Shown here in pieces: positions 11,636 through 21,717 of a stretch of 64,000 bases of DNA. Under the pieces are notes generated by a model that was not told where the DNA came from, did not search any database, and saw only the letters and a program-made list of their open reading frames with translations. Position 1 is the stretch's first letter. Each line of letters opens with the position of its first letter. The stretch is from positions 852,802 to 916,801 of the forward strand of contig NW_005434667.1 in the NCBI RefSeq assembly GCF_000315625.1, in the 5' to 3' direction. The stretch comes from Guillardia theta CCMP2712 (Eukaryota > Cryptophyceae > Pyrenomonadales > Geminigeraceae). Position numbers and translations under genes: made by a program.

Positions 11636-11931
11636 ATGGCCAAGGGCGAGCCAGCAGCGGTAGAAGCAAGCTCGTCGACGAGGGCTGAGCCTGACTCCTC
11701 CAACTATGGGACCGTGTATGAGAGAGAGCGGCTCCTGCCCTTTTCAGTGGAGCAACTCCCCTCAGCCAGCAAGAAGAAGTTGACCAGGCTCGCCATGGTC
11801 GTCGCCGGATGTGTGGTGAGAGTGAGTGTGGACGAGCGGCTTGTGAAGTGATGCTGAACATACAGATCCTCATCAAGCTGATGATGCTCCTTGCTTCCTG
11901 GTCTTCGGCGAGGTCAGGGAGGGGCTCCTAG
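11636..11931 (+). CDS. Small predicted single-pass membrane protein, two exons
   Basis: The ATG at 11636 opens an exon to 11815. A 50-bp GT-AG intron (11816-11865) then leads to a second exon ending with TAG at 11929-11931, giving 81 aa. The N-terminal ~45 residues are polar (GTVYERERLLPFS). They are followed by KKKLTR, then a hydrophobic segment built across the splice (LAMVVAGCV joined to ILIKLMMLLAS), and a short Arg/Ser tail. The positive residues before the segment suggest the N-terminus faces the cytosol. The splice model rests on consensus sites and the matched hydrophobic stretch. No family recognised. 11932-12238 has no gene except a possible 3' exon of the next gene. Confidence 0.4.
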
Positions 11932-12238
11932 GAGTTGAACGCAGTTGGTGTAAATGATACTTTGAGGGATGTGAATGGGGGAAGAGGAGTGAGGAATACG
12001 TATTTTCTTGTTGATAAGTAGAAGTTCAGGGTTTGGAGAAGCTAAAAAAGAATAATGCTGTCATGAAAAGCCAAGGGGCCATCAAGACCAAGTGATGTTG
12101 GGAGCCACTGGAGCTCGATCATAGGAAAAGGTCGAACTGGCAAGAGTCCTCGTCGAACTCGCTATCCTTGAAGTCTTGCAGCACCTGCGATCTTGGAAAC
12201 ACATGTCAGCATGCGATTCCCACAACGAGCAAGCTGCC

Positions 12239-13918
12239 TTACATGTAGCCGAAGTAAGCATCTCCGCACTCACACCCGGACCGCAGCAAGCCTCCTGAGT
12301 CCTCAGCGGGAAGCCCCGACATGGGGGAGGAGAGCAGCAGGGAGGAGACTGCGTGCAGGCCTTCATCCGTGACGTTCACTCGCCTCCGGGCCTCATCGCT
12401 CAGTCCAACGACTTCCTCCTTCCCGAACCCACGGATCAAGCTCTTGGCATTTGCGAACGTGCAGTACCGATGGCACAGCATGGCGCGAACGTCCTTGAAG
12501 CCTGAGGCTTCCCTGCTCCCCTTTGCTCCCCTTGTGCTGCGAAGAAACTCCACCACTTCTTCCCTCGGGTCGAAGATGAAAGCCACGAGCTGCGCCATCC
12601 ACCAGCAGAAGCTGCGGTGGGCGAGCTGCGGGGGGCTTCTTGCCTCGAACTTCCATGAGCGAACCATGTCTCGCCCAGAGACACGGTAAGTCGCACAGAA
12701 GGGCCCGGGACGACTGACGTCAGAGACTACGACAGTTTGAGACTCGTTGGATGTGAGGTCGGAGAGGGGAAGGGTAACGAACGACCACTGATCTTCCTCC
12801 TTGCACGCCGAGATCCTCTCAAAGTAGCACAGCCATCCTTGAGAGCAGTCCTTACCAGCATAATTCCACACGTCACGGCTTTTCGTCACGAGGATACGGT
12901 CAGTGGCATGCGCGAAGCCCAGGGACATGGCAAGGAACATGACCTGTCGGGGAAGAGACCAGGCAGCTCCGTCAAGGCTGTGCACTAGAAGCTTCCTGGC
13001 TCTGCAAGTATTGTTTGAATCTTCCGGAAACTGCCAGTCGAACAACATTCTCTGGGCCTCACATACATCGCACTCAAGGGTTTGGTTGACACGGAAGCGG
13101 AAACGGGAGGGGTCTGCCTCGTAAATTCTATCGCATGCTGAGCACTGGTACCCCAGCTCTCGTGCATGCAGCCATTCTTCCAAGGAAAGGCTCACGATAC
13201 GTCTACCCTCATGACGGGAGGGTCCAGCATCCTGCCCCCTCTGTTTCCGCGCTTCAATCTTTCCTTGCAGCCCCTGAACCTCCTGCTTCAGCTTTTCGAT
13301 GATTTCGCTCAGTGAGTTGACGCCAGCTCTCCCTCGTCCTGGCCAGAGTTTCTGGTAGGCGTTTCTGTGTGACCAAGTGTCTAATCCATGCGTCCTCGCA
13401 ACGTCGAATCGGCAGATTTTCTCCATGAAGAACGCCCCGTCCTCTACTTTCACGTGGATCGAATGCGGTGGTAGGATCCTCCTCAGTTCGCCAGCTTCGT
13501 GCATCTCCATGGTGACTGGAAGGAACCACACCCATATGGTAGCCGTGTTGACGCTTCCATCTGAGTGCCATACCGGGATCCCCTGAACCATCACCGTGAT
13601 GTCTCCATCGCACTGAGCGAGGTGCCTTCCGAAGTCGATCAATCCCCCATGCACCTCAAGCAGGATCGTCAGACTTGGTAGCTTCTGACCTTCAGTCCAA
13701 AGGATCTCTCCATCCTGGGGCTCTGTAATCTCGATGGAGAGGTTCTGCCTGCGCGGCAGATGGACGTCGTCATGATCAACCCACAGCTCTGCTTCTTCTG
13801 GTTGTTCCTGCAAGCTTTCGTCTGCCGCCACTCCCTCATTCGAGCCTTGACAGCATGCAAATGAGAGCAGGAAGAGCAAGAGAGATAAGGAAAAGGGACG
13901 AGATCCTGTCCCTTTCAT
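12239..13918 (-). CDS. Secreted/Golgi FUT8-like (fucosyltransferase-like) protein
   Basis: The frame is open from 14053, but the ATG at 13916-13918 is preferred because it starts a clear signal peptide or anchor (SRPFSLSLLLFLLSFACCQG). A coiled-coil-like stretch (SLSEIIEKLKQEVQGLQGK, about residue 220) is followed by two CxxC pairs (YQCSACDRIYE, ECDVCEAQR). Then comes a region resembling alpha-1,6-fucosyltransferases: RQVMFLAMSLGFAHATDRIL, DVWNYAGKDCSQGWLCYFE and ISACKEEDQ (compare W-x-Y ... W-x-x-Y-F-x-P-x-S-x-C in FUT8). The donor-binding segment (H-x-R-R-x-D-K) is not evident, so catalysis is uncertain. The frame stops at a TAA inside GTAAGG. A spliced continuation into about 12120-12190 (DFKDSEFDEDSCQFDLFL reading) is possible. 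Host-like GC content. The gene sits directly beside the virus-like block. Confidence 0.55.
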   Translation of the reverse strand: MKGTGSRPFSLSLLLFLLSFACCQGSNEGVAADESLQEQPEEAELWVDHDDVHLPRRQNLSIEITEPQDGEILWTEGQKLPSLTILLEVHGGLIDFGRHLAQCDGDITVMVQGIPVWHSDGSVNTATIWVWFLPVTMEMHEAGELRRILPPHSIHVKVEDGAFFMEKICRFDVARTHGLDTWSHRNAYQKLWPGRGRAGVNSLSEIIEKLKQEVQGLQGKIEARKQRGQDAGPSRHEGRRIVSLSLEEWLHARELGYQCSACDRIYEADPSRFRFRVNQTLECDVCEAQRMLFDWQFPEDSNNTCRARKLLVHSLDGAAWSLPRQVMFLAMSLGFAHATDRILVTKSRDVWNYAGKDCSQGWLCYFERISACKEEDQWSFVTLPLSDLTSNESQTVVVSDVSRPGPFCATYRVSGRDMVRSWKFEARSPPQLAHRSFCWWMAQLVAFIFDPREEVVEFLRSTRGAKGSREASGFKDVRAMLCHRYCTFANAKSLIRGFGKEEVVGLSDEARRRVNVTDEGLHAVSSLLLSSPMSGLPAEDSGGLLRSGCECGDAYFGYM

Positions 13919-14104
13919 CCTTTCCTCCCTCGGGTCCTCGCCATGTCCTCTCCCCTCAAACCCTCCGGCCCGGACCCTTCGGCCCGGGCAGCGGATCTGC
14001 GGACACCCGTCACTGACGACTGAGGCCGCTGTTTGGTTCCCGGCTGATATCAAGAGATGCGATAACGCAACTTCTCGGAGCTTCCCTAGTCTCGTGACGG
14101 CTCC

Positions 14105-15952
14105 GCTTACTATAATGAGGGTGTGTTTGCGAGACAGATAAGGGAGTGTAATACCCGTGATTTGATGTATGATTTACACATGGAAGTAGAGGGATATATA
14201 AAAGATAGACTGGGTGTGATGTCGGAGGAGGAGTTAGCGAGTTTGAGGGAGTTGCATGAAGTGGAGGATATAGAGATGTATTTAGTGGCAAGGATCTTGT
14301 ACATAGCGTCAGATACGGAGAGGTACAAGAGTGAGTTTTCTGGGGATGTGAATAAGTTGTGGAGGAGGAAGGTGGTGATAACAACGCCCTCGATAATAGA
14401 GGGAGTGAATTATGAGGCCGAGAGGCCGATCAATACGTACTGTATATCGACATTTGCGAGGACCTTAACGCCAGATCAGAAAGTGCAGCAGTTAGCAAGG
14501 AATAGGAATTGTCAGATGTTGTTCTTTTACATAAATTATAAGTTGAAGCCGGAGAGCATGATATATGCGGGAATGCCGGTGCATAAAGACATAGATGATT
14601 GTAGACGGACTTACAATGAGATGTGTTTAGGTAGCAATGTGTTGAATGGCATAATGAAGAAGACGGAGGATATGATAGAGATAAATAGGGAGATGAAGAA
14701 TGTGGATACTGACAACTTCTGTTCGAAGGATAGTATGCACAACAAGGAATTGATGAAGATCTTGTATAGGCAGGATACACAGATGTTGAATTATGAGCAT
14801 TACTATATCAAGAATTTAGAGAGGTTAGGGATGGTGGTAATAAGGAATTACTACAAGGAGGAAAAAGAGATAAAGCGTGAGAAGAAGGATGAGGTGATCT
14901 ACAATAATATGGAGGTGATGAGTTTCCTGAGGATGAGGAATATAGAGATAGAGGATGGTTTGAGAGAGATAACATATACGAAGGATGAAGTGCAAGAAAT
15001 GTTGTTGAGGGAGAGGGAGAGTAGGGAGAATGAGGACTTTGATAGGATGTTGAGATGCAATGATGTGAAGGCGAGTAGGTCGAAGGAGGAGCAATGGAGA
15101 AATAGGATCCAACATTATCTAGGGAGGGTACCTGAGAACAAGAGGGAGGAGTATATAGAGAGATATAGGGGTTTATTGATGGGTGGTTTATCGGTGAAGA
15201 GTGATATGAATGAGGCATGCAAGAGGATTATAGATCCGTTGATAGAGCACAACAAGATGGTGGCATACATGTATAGGACATCACATTTGGAGGCGATATT
15301 GAAAAACAAGATATCAGAAGACAGTCCAATGAATGGGTATATGTCATTCTATATGGATATGTGGAGGACGAAGGAGGTGATGAGGAAGTACTTAGGTGTG
15401 AAGGATTGTTTCGATCTTGGATGTTTGGACACAGGGAGGTACAAGGATGAGGAGATTGAGATAGAAGAGGATGATATGAGGAATTATTTTGATGTGATGG
15501 TGATGGAGGATACAGAAGAGAATAGGAACAAGGAGGCATTAGCAAAGTTGTACAACAAGATGTTAGAGGATGGAAAGATGCCAACATTTAGGAGACCTAG
15601 GATCACGAAGTATGTATTAGCGAAGAGGTTAAGTTACAAGAAGGTGGCAGAGGAGGTGAGGAGGAGGTTGGAGGGTTTGATAGTGAAACATAGATACAAG
15701 GAGCAACATATAAATGAGAATGGTGAGAAAGTGAGAGTGAATTATGCAAGATATGAGTTCGATTATGATAAGATAGGATATCATATGAAACTGTTGAGGT
15801 TGCGTTTAGAGGGATTGAATGTGTTAGAGCCGCATGTGATAGAACGATTTGAGGTGAAGGATGAAGAAATAATGTATATGTTTCATGAGATGGAAAAAAG
15901 AGCATGTAAAGCGTGGGAGAGAATGGTGATAGGAATAAAATGTAGAAAGTGA
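14105..15952 (+). pseudogene. C-terminal half of a viral superfamily-2 helicase (origin-binding type)
   Basis: The frame is open from about 14090, i.e. from the host/virus border itself, and has no natural start (GTG at 14123, first ATG at 14165). It therefore looks like the tail of a longer gene. VVITTPSIIEGVNYE matches helicase motif V and QKVQQLARNRN matches motif VI (Q-x-x-Q-R-x-x-R type). The remaining ~450 residues are highly charged, with a purine-rich coding strand. Motifs I-III are absent here, but they are present in the separate minus-strand ORF at 21718-23502, so the two pieces are complementary. Known role of the family: unwinding of DNA at viral replication origins or in primase-helicase complexes. 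As it stands the piece lacks the ATP-binding domain and cannot be an active helicase alone. Confidence 0.7.
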
Positions 15953-16146
15953 CTGATATACATATTTATGAGTATATAATATGTGATTTCCATATACCTT
16001 CGTCTTTGTAAAGGTCATACTTTCTGATAAAGGACGGTTTAGGTTCTATGGTACCAGAGTTGTATTTATTCAAGACACGATTAAGGTTATATTTTTCTTG
16101 ATTAGCTTGTCTATACTGTAGTACCATATTGGTAAGGGATATAGGG

Positions 16147-16278
16147 TGTCTCCACCTCTCCCTAAGTAGGGGGGGCCGGGGGGGATATGATAGGGGGTTG
16201 AAGGTGTGTCTCCAGGGAGGGTCTTATTTTTTTAGGTATATATATACCGATTTCTAATTAAGGGGCAGGGTGGAGACA
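16147..16278 (+). repeat. MITE-like repeat, copy 1
   Basis: About 130 bp begin TGTCTCCACCTCTCCC and end GGGTGGAGACA, so the ends are imperfect inverted repeats. Internally it has a poly-G run, a second TGTCTCCAG, and the perfect palindrome GGTATATATATACC. Copies 2 (17996-18120, same orientation) and 3 (24045-24170, inverted) are almost identical. The flanks of copy 1 differ from those of copies 2 and 3, suggesting the 130-bp unit moved independently. No clear target duplication is visible. Confidence 0.7.
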
Positions 16279-16346
16279 CATATGAGATCATCAATACAAT
16301 CATTATGGAGCATATGAGAATGGTGTGATCTATGCGACTTCCTATA

Positions 16347-17894
16347 TTATTTAGGTAACCAACGTGCAAATATGAACTGATTATAGACAGTATTTCTGAC
16401 ACACCATCTCTTAATGGAGGGATCCCACCAAGCTCCAAGTGTTTTGACAGTATCTTTTTCAGAGAAGGGGCATTTCAAACAGATATAAGAACCACTGCTG
16501 TCTTCATAATAATCAAAATCTTCTAGATCTTCTTCATCTTTAGGGCGTTCTGGGAATTTATCATTGGGAGCTTTATACCAAGATATAATGTCTTCAATAG
16601 ACAAGTCATATATACGTTGCTGATATAAATGTATACTGTCATAAATAATATTGAATGTTAATTTTTGAATTGTAACAGGGTGAAATAATGTAACATCTTG
16701 ATCTTGAAGAAGAAAAGTGACTTTGTTTTGTTTGAGGGTAGCATAATTATTATAAAAGTTGCGAATTTTTGCAGCTTGTTTCGAATAATAAGATTTAAAT
16801 TCGCATGTTGAAGTAGGTTTGTAATCATTGATAAATGGATAAGGTTCAGAGTAGTTGATTATAAACTGTTTCATATATTTTAGGTTGGGCAGATAGTGAT
16901 GAATGAATTTAAGGATTTTCTTGATTATAGAAAGGGTGTCATATTCAGTGAAGGTGAGGTAAGCATGAAACGCAGGGAATTTGCCAAGGGCATAATCCGC
17001 AATCCAATAATTATATTTACTATAATCATAATCATGGACTATATAGGAACAAAATCCGTCATCATTGAGATAGACAGCAACTCTAAAATGTTTAAAGACA
17101 GGATTGAAGAGTTCAATGAGGTGTTTATTATGTTCAATAAGATGTTCTGAATGTTTGTCAGAAAGAAGGCAATGATGATCTGATGAAAAGTGTGTGGAGG
17201 ATCCTTTCAATATGTTAATAATAAGCTGATCAAGAACATCTTCATTCCAATTCCAGTGAGTTTTAGAGCCGTTTAAGAAGGTCTTCAAATCTTTCAAATC
17301 ATTCAAAGGTTGATTAAGTATGCATTGCTCACATTTTTGTTTTCGAATGCAGTATAATTCCACTACAAGTTTGTTAATATTATTCAATAAGGATTTAGCG
17401 TCAAATTCAAACCATGGTTCAGGTCGACAGTCTTCACTTGTAAAATGTGAATTACATATTTCGAATATGGCGGATATCTGAGTATCATGAACAACAGCTA
17501 CATCAGCGATTTTAGTGCTATCATTATATTGAAATCTATGTTCAAGGTGGACTTGACATGTAGAAAAATCAGGAGCCTTCCAATCGTGTATGAGATGTTT
17601 GCAAACATAGCAATTACGCATGACCTTGAATGGTAGGCATTTTTCTAAGAATTGCTTAAGCGCAATTTTAGCATCCTTGTGGATTTGTGACTCAGAAGGA
17701 TTATTATAGTAGGAGCAAGGTTCATCATCTTTGTGATGTGCAAAATGAAAGACTCGTTTTTTGCCTTGGCGGAGTATTAATGTTTTGTTGCATTGAGGAC
17801 AGATATACTCTTCCTTCTTGTTAGCAAGTCTTGGACAACAATATTGTCCAGTTTGTTTGTGAATAGCTGCCAAACTGTAAATATGAGACGTCAT
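16347..17894 (-). CDS. CoiA-like competence-family protein with C-terminal DUF5710-type domain
   Basis: The ATG at 17892-17894 gives 515 aa (the frame also allows 17930). An N-terminal zinc ribbon (YICPQCNKTLILRQG) is followed by HFAHHKD and then SQIHKDAKIAL, the conserved H-F-x-H and H-x-x-x-K core of CoiA-like proteins. A PD-(D/E)XK-like segment follows (IADVAVVH, then AIFEICNSH). The last ~45 residues (CPFSEKDTVKTLGAWWDPSI then KRWCV) match the short DUF5710 pattern 'V-x-F-x-E-K-D-x-A-K-x-L-G-A-x-W-D'. CoiA proteins are putative nucleases linked to DNA uptake or recombination in bacteria; homologues with DUF5710-like tails occur in large DNA viruses. A DNA-processing role here is inferred. 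15953-16346 carries only the MITE-like repeat. Confidence 0.55.
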   Translation of the reverse strand: MTSHIYSLAAIHKQTGQYCCPRLANKKEEYICPQCNKTLILRQGKKRVFHFAHHKDDEPCSYYNNPSESQIHKDAKIALKQFLEKCLPFKVMRNCYVCKHLIHDWKAPDFSTCQVHLEHRFQYNDSTKIADVAVVHDTQISAIFEICNSHFTSEDCRPEPWFEFDAKSLLNNINKLVVELYCIRKQKCEQCILNQPLNDLKDLKTFLNGSKTHWNWNEDVLDQLIINILKGSSTHFSSDHHCLLSDKHSEHLIEHNKHLIELFNPVFKHFRVAVYLNDDGFCSYIVHDYDYSKYNYWIADYALGKFPAFHAYLTFTEYDTLSIIKKILKFIHHYLPNLKYMKQFIINYSEPYPFINDYKPTSTCEFKSYYSKQAAKIRNFYNNYATLKQNKVTFLLQDQDVTLFHPVTIQKLTFNIIYDSIHLYQQRIYDLSIEDIISWYKAPNDKFPERPKDEEDLEDFDYYEDSSGSYICLKCPFSEKDTVKTLGAWWDPSIKRWCVRNTVYNQFIFARWLPK

Positions 17895-17987
17895 AGTCCG
17901 CACTAGTATATGTATAATATAGTTGAGCAAGCTTTATATGAATTAACCAGAGGATATATAGAATGATCTATACGAGAATGGTAAGGG

Positions 17988-18179
17988 TTTGATGATGTCT
18001 CCACTTCTCCCTAAGTAGGGGGGGGGGACATGATAGGGGTTGAAGGTGTGTCTCCAGGGAGGGTCTTATTTTTTTAGGTATATATATACCGATTTCTAAT
18101 TAAGGGGCAGGGTGGAGACACACATTATATGATGGAGGCTTGGTTGGGTTGTAAGATGAGGATGGTAAGGAGAATATAT
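17988..18179 (+). repeat. 192-bp inverted repeat, left arm (contains MITE-like copy 2, 17996-18120)
   Basis: This is nearly identical to the reverse complement of 23986-24178. Identity extends beyond the 130-bp MITE-like core into flanking sequence (ATTATATGATGGAGGCTTGG ... GATGGTAAGGAGAATATAT). Copies 2 and 3 are thus parts of a segmental inverted duplication bounding 5.8 kb of unique sequence. Confidence 0.8.
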
Positions 18180-18246
18180 ATAAGGGTCTTAAAGAAAAAA
18201 TAGGAAAGCCAACAGGATGTAAATAAAATATAAGAGAGATGAGGAT

Positions 18247-18516
18247 ATGTATTCAGGGTGGTATACAGAATTTGATGAGGACTACGATGAGACATTTAGG
18301 AGGACGATACCGGTGTATCTATATATGCGTGATATCTACATATGGTTGAATATGGTAAGGGGAGATATAGGGAAGTATAGGGTGGATATAAGGGTGAATT
18401 GGAGGAGATGGAATAGATGTAGGAGGAGGGAGAGGATCCCGATGAGTATATTTCGTGTGCATGTAGGGAGGAGAGGGAGAGAGGGTGAGGTATTGAGGAG
18501 AGAACCGTTTTTATAA
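18247..18516 (+). CDS. Hypothetical 89-aa protein
   Basis: Small open frame starting MYSGWYTEFDEDYDETF, with an acidic start and a strongly basic, Arg-rich second half (NWRRWNRCRRRERI). The coding strand is purine-rich like neighbouring viral genes, and the ATG lies shortly after the left 192-bp repeat. No family recognised; it could be a non-genic open stretch. Downstream, 18517-18715 is non-coding and carries CCCACGCCTTTTAGT twice (18532, 18667) plus two diverged AAGTTAA(A/T)TGACT(T/A)A words (18549, 18580). Confidence 0.35.
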   Translation: MYSGWYTEFDEDYDETFRRTIPVYLYMRDIYIWLNMVRGDIGKYRVDIRVNWRRWNRCRRRERIPMSIFRVHVGRRGREGEVLRREPFL

Positions 18517-18743
18517 GAGGGAGTGTAACCCACGCCTTTTAGTGGGGAAGTTAAATGACTTAGCCAGGGGATTTGTCCGAAAGTTAATTGACTAACCCCT
18601 GTAGATTTTAAATTTGGAAGAAGGTGAATAAAGGGGATATAAGGAAGGATGAGAAGCGATGTGTGACCCACGCCTTTTAGTCCATGGGGTTCCATAAAAT
18701 ATTGTTGAGAAGTGTAAAAAATGTAGATAAGAGGTAAGAGTAG

Positions 18744-20099
18744 ATGTCAAAATCCGATTCGCCGGTGAGGGCAAGTGTGGTTTCTTCATTGTTGGCTCAA
18801 TCGCCAACGACGGAGTATGTGGATAAGGAGTTGATAACAAAGGTGAGACTGTTTAAGCTGACGAGGGAGGAGTTTAGCTATATATGTGGAGATGAGAGAG
18901 CATTTGATATATGCATGAAGCTGATGGGCATGAACAAGAGACAGCTGAGGTCATTATGTAGGAGCATAGGGATACTATTTGAGGATGGATCGGGCGATTC
19001 GAGTGAGATTCATAGAAAGATAAATAAGAAGGGATATTCAGGATTATCATTGAGTAATCTGCCAGCAGATATGAAGGAACATATAATAAGAGAGTACATG
19101 AAGATAGTGGTTCCAAGATTATTGGATTGGATAGATTTAAAGAAGTTGGAATTTCCGTCGTTATTAGGGAATCCGAGTGAGGGCATGATATTACTGATAA
19201 AGAAGCATTTTAAGAGCAAGATAATGTTTATGACGAGATTATTGTATGATGATTCAATAGAGGATGATTATATAATTGATAAGATGACTGCAATAGAGAA
19301 TCTAAATAAGAATCCGAGTGATGCGGCGATAAAGTTTTTGGATAAGTATTATGATTTGATAAGGAGTGAAATTTTGATAGAGAACAAGAATGTGAGAAGT
19401 TTGAGATTATTTAATAAGCACCGTAATTGGGAGTCGAGTTCGGGTTCTGAGGAAGAAGGGTTAAGTTTGGATGATAAATTACCAACAACAGATATATTAT
19501 CAAAATGTATTCATGATGAGATATTTGAGAAATATATAGAGAAGGACAATAGATATGTAAATCTAGGATACTTGTCAGGGAATACGAATGATCGAGCGAT
19601 AAAGATAATAGAGTCATATAGAGATAGGGATTATAAGAAGAGTGAGAATAATAAGGTAGATTGGAAGAAGTTATCGAGAAATCCATCGAATGCGGCAGTG
19701 AGATTTATGAGAAGGAATGAGAGTAAGATAGATTGGGCAGAATTAAGTGGGAATACTAATACAGAAGCGGTAAGATTTATGATAAGTCATCCGAATAAGA
19801 TATATTGGCCAGCGTTTATTTCGAATAGCAATGATGTAGCGGTGGATTACACTCTACGACCAGAGAATAGAGCGCATATACTTGAAGTAGATGGTATGTT
19901 TTGTTTAAATTCGAATGAGAAGGCTGTAGATTGGTTGATAGAGAATAAGAGAAGACTGTCACCTTACGAATTACGTGTTTTGTCATGTAATTCAAATCCG
20001 CGAGTGATACCCTTATTGCTGGAGAGGAAAGCAGAGATAGATTGGAAACGTTTATCGTCAAATCCAATAATAATTGCTTATAGAGAGATGAGATGGTAA
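18744..20099 (+). CDS. NP-repeat protein, paralogue 1 (451 aa)
   Basis: The N-terminal ~130 residues are shared with the minus-strand gene at 26087-27412 (MSKSxSPV, TTEYVDKELI, RLFKLTREE, MNKRQLRSLCR). The rest is made of ~22-35-residue units with the core L-S-x-N-(P/T)-x-x-A-(V/I)-(R/K)-F-(M/L), e.g. LSRNPSNAAVRFM, LSGNTNTEAVRFM, LSSNPIIIAYREM, often followed by I-D/Y-W. Such 'W-x-x-L-S-x-N-P-x-A-I-x-x-L' solenoid repeats are expanded in mimivirus-relative genomes; their function is unknown, and protein-protein binding like ankyrin repeats is the usual guess. An AAAAAATGTAGATA word lies about 20 nt before the ATG and recurs before the paralogue. The 3' end faces the GT25 gene with a 23-bp gap. 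Confidence 0.7.
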   Translation: MSKSDSPVRASVVSSLLAQSPTTEYVDKELITKVRLFKLTREEFSYICGDERAFDICMKLMGMNKRQLRSLCRSIGILFEDGSGDSSEIHRKINKKGYSGLSLSNLPADMKEHIIREYMKIVVPRLLDWIDLKKLEFPSLLGNPSEGMILLIKKHFKSKIMFMTRLLYDDSIEDDYIIDKMTAIENLNKNPSDAAIKFLDKYYDLIRSEILIENKNVRSLRLFNKHRNWESSSGSEEEGLSLDDKLPTTDILSKCIHDEIFEKYIEKDNRYVNLGYLSGNTNDRAIKIIESYRDRDYKKSENNKVDWKKLSRNPSNAAVRFMRRNESKIDWAELSGNTNTEAVRFMISHPNKIYWPAFISNSNDVAVDYTLRPENRAHILEVDGMFCLNSNEKAVDWLIENKRRLSPYELRVLSCNSNPRVIPLLLERKAEIDWKRLSSNPIIIAYREMRW

Positions 20100-20122
20100 A
20101 TGTGTGTTGTGAAAGGAGAGAA

Positions 20123-20887
20123 TTATTTTTGCCAAGAGATGTATTTATGATCGATATCGCTATAGCCGACGATTTGTGTGATGTATCTTTTGCCGTATCC
20201 ATCGAAAGTGTAAGAGTGAGCATTTTTACCGAAGAAGATATACCAAGCCTCATCGATAACGTTATTATTTCGGATATGAGTTTGGATAAGTTTATTAGTG
20301 CATGTGGTGGCGTGTTCGATCCATTTGGGTAGGACGGAGTGGGACATGATGTAGGCGGTGGTGTTCCAACTGATGAGAACTTTATTGATGATATCGTCAA
20401 ATTTGGAGACCTTAAGGTTGGAGCCAGTGCCGAGCAATAAGAAGTGGTAGGATTGTATTCGATCGAAGAAGAGGCAGATGTGTTGATCGAGTTGTTGGAG
20501 TGGGACCTGGATATCGAAGTCATCTTCAAGGACGAGTATATTTTTGTAGCCGCGATCTTGCATGATCTGGGCGATAGCGATGTGTGATTTGCTGCAGCCG
20601 ACAGTGTTTTGATCTCTTTTGGAGAGAGAGGGGTTGATATATTGGATAGCGGGGAATCGTTCAGTTTTAGAGAGAGTAGGGTCAATAATTTTTAATTGGC
20701 GAAGTGCATTTTGGTTGCGGTCGGTCCTGTGGTCAAGATTGATGTAGAAGATGCGGTCGATTTTATTTAGGAAGTTGAGGGGTGTTTGTTGTGGTAGTTG
20801 TGTATGAATGTTTTTGAGGATGAACAATAGATTATCGATGGAGTTGTGGAGTGAATGAAAGAATTGATGAATGGATGGTTGAGGCAT
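20123..20887 (-). CDS. Glycosyltransferase family 25 (LPS-type) protein
   Basis: 254 aa. IDRIFYINLDHRTDRN is the family-25 entry motif (Y-x-I-N-L-x-x-R-x-D-R). VGCSKSHIAIAQIM is the G-C-x-x-S-H segment, and NILVLEDDFDI carries the acidic metal/sugar-nucleotide motif (ED-D). WNTTAYIMSH fits the later 'G-x-x-A-Y-x-x-S' strand. The length is normal for viral and bacterial GT25 enzymes. No signal peptide or membrane segment is seen, which suits a cytoplasmic virus-factory enzyme that glycosylates virion proteins. The sugar and acceptor cannot be deduced. Convergent with NP-repeat paralogue 1. Confidence 0.8.
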   Translation of the reverse strand: MPQPSIHQFFHSLHNSIDNLLFILKNIHTQLPQQTPLNFLNKIDRIFYINLDHRTDRNQNALRQLKIIDPTLSKTERFPAIQYINPSLSKRDQNTVGCSKSHIAIAQIMQDRGYKNILVLEDDFDIQVPLQQLDQHICLFFDRIQSYHFLLLGTGSNLKVSKFDDIINKVLISWNTTAYIMSHSVLPKWIEHATTCTNKLIQTHIRNNNVIDEAWYIFFGKNAHSYTFDGYGKRYITQIVGYSDIDHKYISWQK

Positions 20888-21120
20888 GTATGTATGTTAT
20901 GTATTCTAAAGGAAGAGGACAAAATGTTGTGTAGGGATCATGATGAAGGTTTGATTTGATAGATATTGTAGGAGAGTTAAGAGTGTAGTGGTGTGGTGTA
21001 TAGTGTATGGGAGTGTAAGGTGTGAAGAAGAAGTTTAAATAAGGGGATAAAGAGTTGGAGAGAATGTGGCTGTAAGGGATAAAGTATGGGATAGATAAAA
21101 TAAAAGGGAGATGGAGAATA

Positions 21121-21562
21121 TGTATAGATCTAGTGAGGGCATGATAGTAACATGCTGCGCATGTTCGGCCAGTTTCGCTTCGCTCACAGGCCTTAGGCGA
21201 CATTTATTATTTTTGTTTTAATTTTCTTACGAGAATGGTAAGGGAGATGAAGAATATGAATATGAGAAGATTGATAGGGATATAGATAGATCTAGTGAGG
21301 GCATGATAGTAACATGCTGCGCATGTTCGGCCAGTTTCGCTTCGCTCACAGGCCTTAGCGACCCTTGTTAATTTCTGCTTAATGCTCTTACGAGAATGGT
21401 AAGGGAGATGAAGAATATGAATATGAGAAGATTGAGAGGGATGTTAGAGGGATATGTATAGATCTAGTGAGGGCATGATAGTAACATGCTGCGCATGTTC
21501 GGCCAGTTTCGCTTCGCTCACAGGCCTTAGCGACCCTTGTTAATTTCTGCTTAATTCTCTTA
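21121..21562 (+). repeat. Three tandem ~165-bp units with hairpins
   Basis: The word AGATCTAGTGAGGGCATGAT starts at 21126, 21288 and 21460 (spacings 162 and 172). Each unit contains the perfect hairpin AACATG-CTGCG-CATGTT, then GGCCAGTTTCGCTTCGCTCA and AGGCCT. It then reads TTACGAGAATGGTAAGG, a word also found before the 192-bp repeat at 17972. The GC-rich core stands out sharply from the AT-rich surroundings. No coding potential. 20888-21717 holds nothing else that I recognise. Confidence 0.8.
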
Positions 21563-21717
21563 CGAGAATGGTAAGGAGAAATATATAAAATATTTGTAGT
21601 ATTTATAATAGATCAGAATAGAGTTAATGAAAGGAGGCAGATAATGAAGCAATTAAGGATATTTGAACATTTTTTATGGTAATTTGGAATTTTGTATATT
21701 TTGGTCTTTAAACAAAT

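Noticed and set aside
12321-13124. Plus-strand frames opposite the FUT8-like gene
   Set aside because: Antisense shadows of a single long frame that has a signal peptide and recognisable motifs.
21121-21562. Possible CRISPR-like array (regular repeats)
   Set aside because: Units are ~165 bp with conserved content throughout, no short repeat plus variable spacer pattern, only three copies.
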